A stretch of 64,000 bases of DNA from Bosea vestrisii (GTDB lineage Bacteria > Pseudomonadota > Alphaproteobacteria > Rhizobiales > Beijerinckiaceae): NCBI RefSeq assembly GCF_030144325.1, contig NZ_CP126307.1, positions 4,120,001 to 4,184,000 on the forward strand, written 5' to 3'. The notes beneath the pieces are model-generated. The model was not told the DNA's origin. It worked only from the letters and a program-made list of their open reading frames with translations, and did not search any database. Positions 27,892 through 37,509 of the stretch are shown here, in pieces; within the stretch, counting starts at the first letter, position 1, and each line of letters starts with the position of its first letter. Made by a program: the position numbers and the translations under genes.

Positions 27892-28073
27892 TCATGGGTC
27901 GAGAGCCCGGCAGTTGCAGCCCGGGATATAGTCGGCGATCGTCGGCGGCATGAGCCGCAGCGCTTGGCCAATACACTCTGGCGTGTCCCAGGCGCGTCAT
28001 GCAGTCGTTCGCGCATCAGGTTCAGGGTTCCTGCGAGACCGATCAGCGAAAGGTCGATATGAGCCGTCAACAT
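27892..28073 (-). CDS. Possible small protein at head of conflict operon (frameshifted)
   Basis: From ATG 28073 the frame reads MLTAHIDLSLIGLAGTLNLM with good codon usage, then degrades. Adding one base at the CCC run 27987-27989 continues it as TPECIGQALRLMPPTIADYI and stops at 27892, giving exactly 60 residues. Gene-like codon usage on both sides of the break supports a real small gene read in error. No domain is recognised. It would be the first gene of the minus-strand operon. Confidence 0.35.
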
Positions 28074-28080
28074 GGACGTG

Positions 28081-28590
28081 ATCTGGATATCTCACTCATA
28101 AGCATACTATCGTCATTTGACACCAATAACAGAGAGGTCTTAGACATCTTAGTTTTGAATAAATTTTCCTCGATATAAACTTTAATCCAGAGTATATTTT
28201 GTATAGTATAAATAGAATTTTAATATCTTAATATTCTATTTATAGGTCAAAAAAGCACTACAAGTATGACACTTTAATATTTAACATTACACGCAAACAC
28301 TTGGAAATCTATATTGATATGGTCGCTCGTGGGCCTCCGCGTCAGTTCTTTTCCCTGTGCGCCAATCAGCAACGCCGTGCCCTCTTCCACGACCGCCATC
28401 GCGCCACTCCCGAAGCTCCCTCAATTGACTTGCACAAGTTTAGAGGGCATGCAAGCATGAGTCGGTATTGTCGTAAAGCACGCTCGCAAGTTATCGTGAC
28501 GCAGCTTCCGTTGAGTTTTAGCAAGAGTAATGGAATTGTATACGCGTGCACGCCGCGCAGGTGTTCGCCATTCGTTTTCAGGAGGAACGG
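28081..28590. promoter_or_regulatory. AT-rich divergent promoter region
   Basis: This 510-bp intergenic region lies between the minus-strand conflict operon and the plus-strand lytic/nuclease operon. From 28081 to about 28320 it is strikingly AT-rich in a GC-rich genome, with many TATAAT-like hexamers on both strands, and could fire in both directions. It contains the inverted repeat at 28207-28244. No gene is supported in 28321-28590. GGAGG at 28581 serves the endolysin-like gene. Confidence 0.6.
28207..28244. repeat. Perfect 12-bp inverted repeat
   Basis: TATAAATAGAAT (28207-28218) and ATTCTATTTATA (28233-28244) are exact reverse complements separated by 14 bases. Position between divergent operons suggests a regulator site; an AT-rich cruciform is the alternative. 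No cognate regulator is encoded nearby in the two operons. Confidence 0.65.
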
Positions 28591-29907
28591 ATGTCCGGAT
28601 CGGGGGTCATGGAGCTCGTCACCGCGGCGCGCCTGAAGATGGTCTGTCCCGCGGCCGCATCGGATATCCTCGAAGCAATTCTGACGGAGGCGCCGCGAGA
28701 ATTCCCGAAGGCCGGGCTCGACACGCCCGTCCGGATCGCCCACTTCATCGCGCAGATCGCCGCCGAGACATATTGCCTCGGCCGCCTCGACGAGAACCTG
28801 CACTACACCAAGGCCGCACAGCTCATAAAGGTGTTCGGCCAGACGCGCTTTCCGGGCGCGGCCTTCGCCGCAGGATATCTGAGGAGCCCGCAGAAGCTCG
28901 CCAACTATGTCTATGCCGGCCGCAATGGCAATGTGAACCCAGATGACGGCTGGGTCTACCGTGGCAGCGGCCTGATCCAGCTCACGGGGCGCGGCAACTT
29001 CCGGAAGGCCGGCGACCTCCTCGGCATGCCCTTGGAGGAGATGCCCGAGCTCTGCCGCACCGCCGACAGCGCGCTCGCCATCGCATTGGCCTACTGGCGG
29101 CGGAACAAGATCAGCGATGTCGCGACGGGGATCGCCGAGAAGGACATCGTGGCGGTGACGAAGCGGATCAATCCCGCTTTGCAGGGCCTCGACGACCGGC
29201 GCACCTACTTCAAGCGCGCGCTGAAGGCCTTCGTGCCGCCGAAGCCGAGCACCGAGGCGGTCCGCAGGCGGGTCACCGCCCTCGAAACCTTGCTGACGCG
29301 CCCAGTAAAGCGCCGCGGCGCGGCGCGCGGACTTGAAGGCGCCGCTGCGCCGCCGGCAAGCTTATCGGGCGCGCACTGGGTGTCGTTCTTTCCGACAAGC
29401 CGCGCGCTCGATGACCTCGCGCAGCCGTTCCGCGACCGCGCGACGGCCTTCGTCGAGGCTCTGCGGGATGCCGGCGCCAGCGTCACCATATCCGCGACCC
29501 TGCGGCCACCCGAGCGGGCCTATCTGATGCACTTTGCCTGGCGGATCGCCAAGCAGGGACTCGACGCGATGATCATACCGGCGATGGCCGGCGTCCCTAT
29601 CACCTGGAGCCACCCGACGCCGGCGAAGTCCCTCGCCGCCGCCCGCGCGATGGTCGCAGCCTACGGCATCTCGCCCGGACTTCGCGAGCCGCCATCGCTC
29701 AACTCGCGCCATACCGACGGGCTGGCCGTCGACATGACGCTCAGATGGACGGGGCCGCTGACCATCAAACGGAGCGATGGTGCGATCGAGACCATCACCA
29801 CCGGCCCGCGCAACGGTTCGAACTCGCGCTTGATCGCGATCGGCCAGGGATACCGCGTCATCAAGCTGCTCAGCGACCCGCCGCACTGGTCGAGCGACGG
29901 GCACTGA
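28591..29907 (+). CDS. Endolysin-like protein: GH19-type lysozyme + M15-like peptidase
   Basis: In this 438-residue protein the N-terminal ~210 residues resemble GH19 chitinase-type phage endolysins: VRIAHFIAQIAAETYCLGRL, NYVYAGRNGNVNPDDGW, YRGSGLIQLTGRGNF. The C-terminal ~160 residues resemble M15 D-Ala-D-Ala carboxypeptidases: SATLRPPERAYLMHFAW, NSRHTDGLAVDMTL (the HxxGxAxD metal motif) and a terminal PHWS. ATG 28591 has GGAGG at the ideal spacing. It lacks a signal peptide, so release would need a holin, lysis or a secretion system. First gene of the plus-strand cassette. Confidence 0.8.
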   Translation: MSGSGVMELVTAARLKMVCPAAASDILEAILTEAPREFPKAGLDTPVRIAHFIAQIAAETYCLGRLDENLHYTKAAQLIKVFGQTRFPGAAFAAGYLRSPQKLANYVYAGRNGNVNPDDGWVYRGSGLIQLTGRGNFRKAGDLLGMPLEEMPELCRTADSALAIALAYWRRNKISDVATGIAEKDIVAVTKRINPALQGLDDRRTYFKRALKAFVPPKPSTEAVRRRVTALETLLTRPVKRRGAARGLEGAAAPPASLSGAHWVSFFPTSRALDDLAQPFRDRATAFVEALRDAGASVTISATLRPPERAYLMHFAWRIAKQGLDAMIIPAMAGVPITWSHPTPAKSLAAARAMVAAYGISPGLREPPSLNSRHTDGLAVDMTLRWTGPLTIKRSDGAIETITTGPRNGSNSRLIAIGQGYRVIKLLSDPPHWSSDGH

Positions 29908-29941
29908 GGCGCGCGCCAATTAAAGCAGGAGGGAGGCTACA

Positions 29942-30688
29942 ATGGTGGATATCGTGATCGACCCCGGCCACGGCGGCAGCAGGAACGTCGGCGGATCCGA
30001 CGCCAACCATGCATCGGGGCCGAGCGGGCTGCTGGAGAAGACCGCCACTCTCGATGTCGCCAAGCGCGTCGCCAAGGCGCTCGCGGCCGCCGGCCACAAC
30101 GCCGTGCTGACGCGGACGACCGACGACAATCTGGGGCTGGCCGCCCGCGCCAAGGTCGCGGCGAGACTCAAAGCCCCCGTCTTCGTCTCGATCCACTTCA
30201 ACGGCTTCGACGGCGCGACGCAAGGGACCGAGACCTTCTGCCATACGACGCACTTCCCGAAATCCGCAGCGCTGTGCAAGGCGGTGCAGGCCGCCGCCCT
30301 CGCCGCGACAGGCCTCAAGGACCGTAACAGGGGCGGCGTCAAGACACTCGGCCTTGGCGTCCTCAACCCCAACTCCCACGACGCCGCGACAGCCTGCGTC
30401 CTGCTCGAAGTCAGCTTCATGGACGTGCCCGACGAAGACCGGCGGCTGCAGACCGCGGCCTACAAGGACAGGGTGGCCGCGGGCATCGCGGCCGGCATCG
30501 GCGCCTATGTCGCCACGCTCGCCGGTGGTCGGGAAAGTGTCCCCGCCCGGCAGTTGCAGGACGGCTTCGAGGCACTTCAGCCAGGCCGGCCTGAGGTTGC
30601 CGCCGGCCGGGAGGCGCCTCGTCGCCGACGCACGGCAGCGCCGAAGAAAAAGGTCGCCGGCAAGACTGAGCGAGCAAAGCGCGCCTGA
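29942..30688 (+). CDS. N-acetylmuramoyl-L-alanine amidase (Amidase_3)
   Basis: This 248-residue zinc amidase starts VDIVIDPGHGG, with the first zinc His at the N-terminus. It continues LTRTTDDNLGLAARAKVAA, VFVSIHFNGFDG (second zinc His) and CVLLEVSFMDVPDED with the catalytic Glu. The tail (RRRRTAAPKKKVAGKTERAK) is highly basic. No signal peptide. It follows the endolysin-like gene by 34 nt, with GGAGG upstream, so two peptidoglycan-cleaving specificities are encoded together. Confidence 0.9.
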   Translation: MVDIVIDPGHGGSRNVGGSDANHASGPSGLLEKTATLDVAKRVAKALAAAGHNAVLTRTTDDNLGLAARAKVAARLKAPVFVSIHFNGFDGATQGTETFCHTTHFPKSAALCKAVQAAALAATGLKDRNRGGVKTLGLGVLNPNSHDAATACVLLEVSFMDVPDEDRRLQTAAYKDRVAAGIAAGIGAYVATLAGGRESVPARQLQDGFEALQPGRPEVAAGREAPRRRRTAAPKKKVAGKTERAKRA

Positions 30689-30752
30689 CGGCGGCGAATC
30701 GCTGACGGGAGAACAGCGTCCCGACAAGGCTACCCGAGACAGGAAATGCATC

Positions 30753-33700
30753 GTGAGCGGATCTGCATCGGTCGACTTCTTCAGCAGCATCATGGCCCAG
30801 GATGCAGCCGGCGAGCGGGAGAGCCCGCTCGCACGCCTGCCCTCGGGCGAGCGCGCCGCCGCGGCACTGGAGTCCCGCCGAGAGGCGAGCGAGGAGCTGG
30901 TGCCGGAGGGGACGCCTGACTCCCTGCGCGCCGACACCGAGGAGACGCTGCGCCGATTGCGCCATCGCGAGCCGCTCGACCAGCAGCATCGCTTCGCGCT
31001 CGAAGCGATCATCATCCCCGACCGCCGGCCACCGATCCTGATCCGGGATGGCGACTACACCGTGCAGCACAAGGATTGGCTGCATCTCAATACGCCCGAG
31101 GCCAAGGCGCTGATCAAGCCAGCCATCGCCGCCGCCTGCCGTATCGAGCTGCCGGGCAGCGGCGTACCTTTCCTCGGCACCGGCTTTCTGGTCGGCGACG
31201 GCCTGCTGATGACCAATCGCCATGTCGCGGAGGCGTTCGTCGACGGTCTCGGCCGCATGAACGTCCGCCTGTCATCCGATGCCGAGCCTTTCGTCGACTT
31301 CCTGAAGGAGCACGGCAATCGGAAAAGGCAGGTCTTCGAAGTCACCGGCGTGGTGATGGTGCACCCCTATTGGGACATGGCCCTGCTCAAGCTCGGCGAG
31401 TTGCCTGCCGGTCACCCGCGCCTCAAGCTGACGCTGCAGCAGCCGGACGCGATGCTGGGACGCGACATCGTCGTCATCGGCTATCCCGCGCGCGACGAGG
31501 AGCGCAATGCCGCCCGGGTGCAGCGGCAGGTCTTCGGCGAAATCTACGACGTGAAGCGCCTGATGCCCGGCAAGATCGGTGGTGCGGGCGCCACGGCGAG
31601 CCAGGCGCGGCTGCTTTATCCCAGCTACGAGCAGGACGTCAGTGCCATGCTGCACAACGCCTCGACGCTGGGAGGCGCCTCCGGTTCCCTGGTCCTCGAC
31701 CTGACGACAGGCGAGGTGCTGGGCCTGCATTTCGCCGGGGAATATCTGCGCTTCAACTGTGCGGTCCCTGCCGCCGAGCTGGCGGCGGATGCGCGCGTGG
31801 TCGATGCCGGCGTTGACTTCGCCGGCAAGACGCGTGGCGATCTTACCGCTTGGCGTACAGCCTGGAACCGTGTCGAGCGCGCCGCCGAACCTGCCGAGAA
31901 CGACAAGGAAGATCGCATGCCCCCCAGCGATAGCGGCGTCCGTCCGACCATTCGTTCGGATGGCGGCGTCGTCCGCCTGACGGTGCCCCTCGAGATCGAG
32001 CTTCGCCTCGGCACGCCGAGTCTCGGCGCAGCCGGCATGGCGAGCACGGGCCCGGCCACCGACGATCACCGCCGAACCGATGACGCGACCTCGGCCGAAA
32101 AGGCCGTCGAGCCATTCCACGAGGAGGACTACGAAACCCGCACGGGCTACAGCGAGGATTTCCTTGGCGTCCCGCTGCCGATGCCGACGGTGAGCGATCT
32201 CTCCCAGGTCTCCAGGCTCGACGATGGCGACCACGTGCTCCGCTATCAGAACTTCTCGGTCGTGATGAACAAGGCGCGGCGTATGGCGCTCTTCACCGCG
32301 GCCAATGTCGACGGCACGGCGGCGGCCAAGCGACCCGACGACAGCAAGGCGACGACACGCGGAGCGCTGGGGGGCTCGGCGAAAGCGACACGGAGAAATG
32401 GTTCACCGATCCGCGCATCCCGGCGCTTCACCAGTTGCCTGACCGCTTCTTCACCAAGGACCGGCAGGCCTTCGACAAGGGCCATCTCGTCCGCCGGGAG
32501 GATGCCGCCTGGGGCCGCAGCTTCGCCGAGCTTCGCCGCGCCAATGGCGACACCTACCATGTGACCAACTGCTCGCCCCAGGTGGCAGGCTTCAATCGCT
32601 CGGCCAAGGCCCGGGACAATTGGGGCGCCCTCGAGAACTTCGTGGCCAAGGCGGTGAAGGGCGGCCGGGTCTCGCTGTTCTCCGGCCCGATCTTCGAGCG
32701 GAGCGACGATGTCTTCCACGGCGTCGACGATGACGGCCGGGTGCAGGTCAAGATCCCGAAGGCGTACTGGAAGGTGGTGGTCGAGGCCGAGGCCGACGCC
32801 CTGCTCGCCTATGCCTTCGTTCAGCAGCAGGACCTCTCCGGCGTGCGCTGGGAGGAGCGGCTTCAGGTTCCGGCGGCATTCAAGCCGTTCATGCTGCCTC
32901 TGGCCGAACTCGAGCGCAGGCTCGAGTTCGTGCTGTTCCCGCCCGAGCTTCACGAGGCAGATCAGTTCCACACCGCGCGCGGGAGCGACGTACGCGAAGC
33001 CGAAGGGCTGCCAGGCCGCGGCGCGCCCCGCAAGACTAGACGGCGCCGGACTCTCGAGCAACTCGCAGCGGGGCCAAAAACCTTCCGTGACCCGATCCTG
33101 TCGGTGTTTCAGTCCGCCACCGCGAAATTCGTCCGCGACCGGGCTGCAGCCGCAGCGGACGGCCCGCGTCCGTCGACCGAGGCGGTTCGTCGCGAGGGAC
33201 TGGAAATACTGGATGCCGAGCACGCCTGCGAAGCGACACTGGGAGGTGGAGCAGCGTCAGGCGCACAATCGACCATGTCGTCCGGACAGGAGGGCCTGAC
33301 GCGACGGGAGCACGCCTCGCATTGCTCGGCATTGCTGCTCGAACTCACCAAAGCCAAGGTGTTCGGCGATGAGGCGACGGCGAATGCCCTGCTGGATCAG
33401 GCCAAGACCGGGAAATGCGACCCGGCCTGGGCCGACACGGTCTATGAGCATGCGAAGGCCTATGGCGTTCTGAACGATCCCTCACGCCGGGTCTATGTCG
33501 TGCCGCGGCCGGACGACGCCCAAGTGATCCCGATGAATCCCGCAAGCCGGATCGCGATCTTCGGCGACTGGGGCACAGGGGCGGGTCCGGCACGGCTCGT
33601 GATGAGCAATATCCGCGAAAAGCGGCCGGACATCCTCCTGCATCTCGGCGACATCTACTATTCCGGCACGCCGGACGAGATGAAAGCGAACTTCGAGGAC

Positions 33701-34438
33701 ATCATCGCCGAAGCTTACCAGGGTGCCCGGCAGCGTCCCGCCATCTACACCTTGTGCGGCAATCACGACATGTATAGCGGCGGTCAGGGCTATCATGACC
33801 TCATCGCTCGTCTCAATGCCGGCAAGCTGCGGCAGAAGGCCAGCTGGTTCTGCCTGCGCGCCACCGACAATTCCTGGCAGATCCTCGCCATGGACAGCGG
33901 CCGCAACGACTACCACCCGCTGCTGCACCGCCAGACCTTCATCGAGGAAGCCGAGCAGCTATGGCTCGTCGAGCGGGTGAAAGACTTTCCCGGTCGCACG
34001 ATCCTGGCCTCGCATCACCAGCTCTTCTCCGCCTTCGATGCACCGGGCGGCCCTCTGCCCTCCGGAGGCGCCGATCCTGTGAACCAGCGCCTCAAATCGG
34101 TGCTCGACAGACTCGTCGCGGCCGGTGGCAACGTCGTGGCCTGGTTCTGGGGCCATGAGCACAATCTCGGCGTCTACGAGCCTTATGCGGGGCTGGCGCG
34201 CGGTCGCTGCGTCGGTCACGGCGGCGTGCCCGTCTTCACCGACGAAGACCCTTACGAGCCTCTGGCCGAGCTCGTCGACCCGCCGGCGATCATCGCGGGC
34301 ACGTGCATCGTGCCGGATGGCGAGTACTACGCCCACGGCTTCGCCGTCCTCGAACTCAGCGGCGAAACGGCCCAAGCGGAGTATTTCCAGAATGTCGGCG
34401 GCGTGCTGAAGCGGCACTATGCCGAGATGATTGCTTGA
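30753..34438 (+). CDS. Trypsin-like protease + NUC nuclease + metallophosphoesterase (frameshifted)
   Basis: A GTG start at 30753 with AGGA upstream opens a 1,228-residue protein once one base is added to the G6 run at 32369-32374. Residues ~120-345: trypsin fold with His157 (MTNRHVAEAF), Asp208 (YWDMALLKL) and Ser310 (LGGASGSLV). Residues ~480-740: DNA/RNA non-specific endonuclease, with KWFTDPRIP, DKGHLVRREDAAW (DRGH-type site), VTNCSPQVAGFN and VSLFSGPIF. Residues ~930-1228: calcineurin-like phosphoesterase with GDWG, LHLGDIYYSG, CGNHDM, ASHHQLF and WGHEHN. All three catalytic sites look complete. No signal peptide. The combination is unusual and suggests a multi-target effector. Confidence 0.82.
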
Positions 34439-34475
34439 AGCTGCTGCTAGCGGCGAAGACAGACCAGATGGGGGC

Positions 34476-35302
34476 ATGACGTTGGCGAACGCTGCGGAGC
34501 AGGACGACGGCAGGCGGAGTCGGTCCGGGCGCAGCCTGGGCCTTGCGGGATCGGCCGCTTTCCTCGTGTGCGGCACGAGCGCCGTTCTTGCGCAAGGCGC
34601 GGCGCAACCCGGCGTCGCCGATCAACTCGCGCCGTTGATCGTGCATCTCGGGCGGCTTCTCGTCGTGGCGACACTGCTGGAATGCGCCCTCGCGATCATT
34701 TTCCAATGGCGCATCTTTCGCATCCTGTTCGCCGAGAAAGCGGTGAAGGTTCCGCTCGCGGTGCTCGCCGCCCTGATCGTCGTCAATATGGTTTCCTATG
34801 ATCCGTTCTACGCCATCCTGAAGGATGCGCAGGCCACGCAAGCGGCGCAGGGGAATTGGGTGACCTACCTGATGTCGGCGCTGGTCTTGGCGGGGGAACG
34901 GCCGGCGTGAATCGGCTCTTCCAGGCCTTGGGCCTTCGTGCCGTGGCAAGCGAGGTGCCGGCGCCTGCACCGCGGAACGACGGCGAAGCCTGGATCTCCG
35001 TTTCCGTCAACCGCCAGGATCGCAACTCCCGAGAAGCCGTCCATGTTCTCGTCGAACAACTGCCGGCCGGAGAACCGGCCGGCAGCGGGTTGGCCGCGGT
35101 GATCGATACCAAATCGCGTCGTCGCCTGGCCTGGGATGCTTTCCGGACCCGCTCAAACCGGTATCCGCCCAGCGGTGGCCATGTCGTTCGCTCGAACCAG
35201 CCTTACGTCATCTCGGTCAAGGCGGAGAAGGGAGACCCGGTGGTGCTGCATCGCGGCAGTTTCGCACCACGGGCCGTAGTAGACTTTGTCGTAACGATCT
35301 GA
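34476..35302 (+). CDS. Membrane protein closing the lytic/nuclease cassette (frameshifted)
   Basis: ATG 34476 starts a protein with three hydrophobic helices (LGLAGSAAFLVCGTSAVLA, LGRLLVVATLLECALAII, VPLAVLAALIVVNMV). The frame is lost in the G5 run at 34892-34896. One added base completes a fourth helix (WVTYLMSALVLAGG then TAGVNRLFQALGLR) and a soluble C-terminal domain (AWISVSVNRQDRNSREAVHV) ending at 35302, exactly 275 residues. It may anchor or release the preceding enzymes, or act as an immunity or holin-like component. That is inferred from position only. Confidence 0.65.
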
Positions 35303-35840
35303 GGGTCGATAGGTCGGAAAGTCTCAAACTGCGAGCTCAGTGGTAGAGCAACGGGCAGTGCTGGTACTGCTCATCATGACCCTGACGTCTCGAGCTGAAC
35401 TAGGGAAGGTCCGTTTTGCTCGTTGCGACCGAGGCAGGGCCTCCAAATGCAGCGAGGAATCGGGCCAACGTGCTGCATGTTCCCTCGATCAGGAGGCGCA
35501 CTGGTTTGAGAACCAATGCGTCGTCTTCTACGGAGGCGAGCATCTGCGAACTATTCGCGTCGGCTGAACGCGTCACGATGACCGCGGCGGGTAGAAGCCG
35601 TTTCGTGACCGATGCCGGTCATAGGCCGAAAACAATGTTTTCGGCAACGATCCCCGCGCCACCGCTGCCGAGGGCGCTGATCGGGTTTTGCGAGATGGGG
35701 CCACGCTCATTCGCATAACAAACGGGTTTTCTTTCAAGGGTTAGCACGCTGCCGTACAGGCTCGATTTCGATCCTTTCGTTATCGGACTCTGTCTCCTTT
35801 CCGGCGGATCCACGGAGTCTGCTTGTGGCGCAAGGGCGCC
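35303..35840. other. Intergenic with tRNA D-arm-like fragment
   Basis: About 540 bases between convergent genes hold no supported CDS. GCTCAGTGGTAGAGCA at 35335-35350 is the canonical D-arm sequence of several tRNAs, but no matching acceptor or T-arm follows. It is at most a broken tRNA fragment, as left by past integration or recombination at a tRNA gene. Confidence 0.4.
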
Positions 35841-37460
35841 TCATATCCTCCAAGCCGCGGTGCGTCCCGGCTCGACCGCGTCGGCAACCTGATAACCACT
35901 GTCGCGGCCGAGGATGTTGACGCCTTTGCCGTCCGGCGAGACCGGACGCCATGCTCCCGAGATGTCGGATGAGGGCACGCCGGTGTGAGCGAAGCGGGCC
36001 CAACTCGCCAGCATCAGCTCGGACAGTTTGGCCTCGGCCTGCCCGGCTCCCACTTTGGCGCTGAAGAACGGGTGTCGATAGGTGCCGAAGACGAACGGGA
36101 TCTCGGCCGTATGCGGCACGCCGCGCGCCGGTGGCGCGAGGGGACGATCGAATTCGTAGAGATAGGCGGAGTGCTCAGCCCGCGCATGGCGCCTGGCGGC
36201 CTCGAGTGCACGCAGGCGAAAGACGATGTCGCCATAGGCGGCGATCCAAGAGCTTTTCAGAGCATCGCCCTCGGCCGGCGTCGCGGTGGAACGATAGGCC
36301 TCGACGATCTCAGCCACCGGCAGATGCGCGGCCTCTGGGCGATAAATCGCGATCAGGTCGCGGATCATCGCCTGCAACTCGGCCTCCGTCTGCGGCGACT
36401 TCAGCCCGCCCACAGCCTTGCCGTCGGGATTGACCAGGTCGTACCAGAACACGCCTTCGTCGCGCGTGGTGCCGATCAGCGCGGGGACGGCCGGCAATTG
36501 CCCGTCACGTGGCCAGGCCGTCAGCACCTTGCCATCGAGCACAGGCAGAATCGGCGGGCGTCCGAGCGAGCGCACCATGGCAGGATCGCGCGCCAGCTGA
36601 AGCTCGGCGTCGTGAAGCTGCTGGGCGGGAAGCTCACGCAGGCCGGCGATGCTGGTGCCGAGCCGCTTCGCCAGCGCCTCCGCATAAGCAGCGGCGGTGT
36701 CGAGTTCAGGAAAGCCCGGGGCGCCGTGCAGCGAGCCGCTCTGGATGATGACCTTGTCGAACAGCCCGGCATTGCCAGGGTTCTGGGCGATCGTCGCGAC
36801 GCTCTGCCCGCCGGCCGACTGGCCGAAGATCGTCACCCGCGCCGGATCGCCGCCGAAGGCGGCGATGTTGTCCTTCACCCAGCGCAGCGCCGCGATCTGG
36901 TCCTGATGCCCCCAATTCGCTAGGGTGCCCGAACCCTCGTCCTTGAGCTCCGGATGCGCCAGCCATCCCAGAGCGCCGAGCCGGTAATTTACCGTCACCA
37001 CGACGACGTCGCCGCGCGCGGCCAGTGCTGCGCCGTTCGTGCCGGCGACGAGACCATGGCCGGTGCGCCAGGCGCCGCCATGGAGCCAGACCATCACCGG
37101 CCGCTTGCCTCGAGTCGAGGGCGTCCAGACGTTGAGGAAAAGGCAGTCTTCCGATTGCGGGTCGGCGCCGTCGTAGAGCCAGGCGGCCGCGCCCGCCAAG
37201 GTCTGGATCGAGGCTGCGCCCGGCTTGCTCGCATCGCGTATACCGGCCCAGGGCGCGGCCGGTTGCGGCGCACGGTAGCGTAGCGGCCCGACGGCGGCGG
37301 CGGCGTAGGGGATGCCGAAGAAGGCAACGGCGCTGTCTTGCACGAAGCCCTGCAGTTTGCCGCTCGCGGTCTCGACCACCGGCACGTTCTGCGCCAGCGC
37401 GGCGGCGGCGAGCGTGCTCGACAGGCCTACGAGAACAGTCCTTCGATCGGTCAGAAACAT
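35841..37460 (-). CDS. Type B carboxylesterase (para-nitrobenzyl esterase family)
   Basis: In this 539-residue alpha/beta hydrolase a leader with RR-VLVGLSSTLAAAALA suggests export. The body has FFGIPYAAAAVGPLRYR, SEDCLFLNVWTP, MVWLHGGAW (oxyanion hole) and FGQSAGGQS with the catalytic Ser. The downstream Glu and His lie in DEGVFWYD and VPHTAEIPFVFG. It hydrolyses carboxylic esters, probably in the periplasm; substrate unknown. A perfect 22-bp palindrome sits 28 bp upstream. It seems unrelated to the conflict genes. Confidence 0.92.
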   Translation of the reverse strand: MFLTDRRTVLVGLSSTLAAAALAQNVPVVETASGKLQGFVQDSAVAFFGIPYAAAAVGPLRYRAPQPAAPWAGIRDASKPGAASIQTLAGAAAWLYDGADPQSEDCLFLNVWTPSTRGKRPVMVWLHGGAWRTGHGLVAGTNGAALAARGDVVVVTVNYRLGALGWLAHPELKDEGSGTLANWGHQDQIAALRWVKDNIAAFGGDPARVTIFGQSAGGQSVATIAQNPGNAGLFDKVIIQSGSLHGAPGFPELDTAAAYAEALAKRLGTSIAGLRELPAQQLHDAELQLARDPAMVRSLGRPPILPVLDGKVLTAWPRDGQLPAVPALIGTTRDEGVFWYDLVNPDGKAVGGLKSPQTEAELQAMIRDLIAIYRPEAAHLPVAEIVEAYRSTATPAEGDALKSSWIAAYGDIVFRLRALEAARRHARAEHSAYLYEFDRPLAPPARGVPHTAEIPFVFGTYRHPFFSAKVGAGQAEAKLSELMLASWARFAHTGVPSSDISGAWRPVSPDGKGVNILGRDSGYQVADAVEPGRTAAWRI

Positions 37461-37487
37461 CGCCAGATCCCTCCCTGCAGGCTGACA

Positions 37488-37509
37488 AATATTTTAAGCT
37501 TAAAATATT
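37488..37509. promoter_or_regulatory. Perfect 22-bp palindrome upstream of esterase
   Basis: AATATTTTAAGC-TTAAAATATT reads identically on both strands and starts 28 bp before the esterase start codon, so a repressor site is likely. It also covers the stop of the truncated kinase frame (37500). No regulator gene adjoins it; truncated neighbours suggest one was lost. Confidence 0.65.

Noticed and set aside
28591..30688. Prophage lysis module
   Set aside because: No holin, spanin, terminase, capsid or tail genes nearby. The neighbours are protease/nuclease and conflict genes, so a simple prophage remnant is not supported, though phage origin of the domains is likely.
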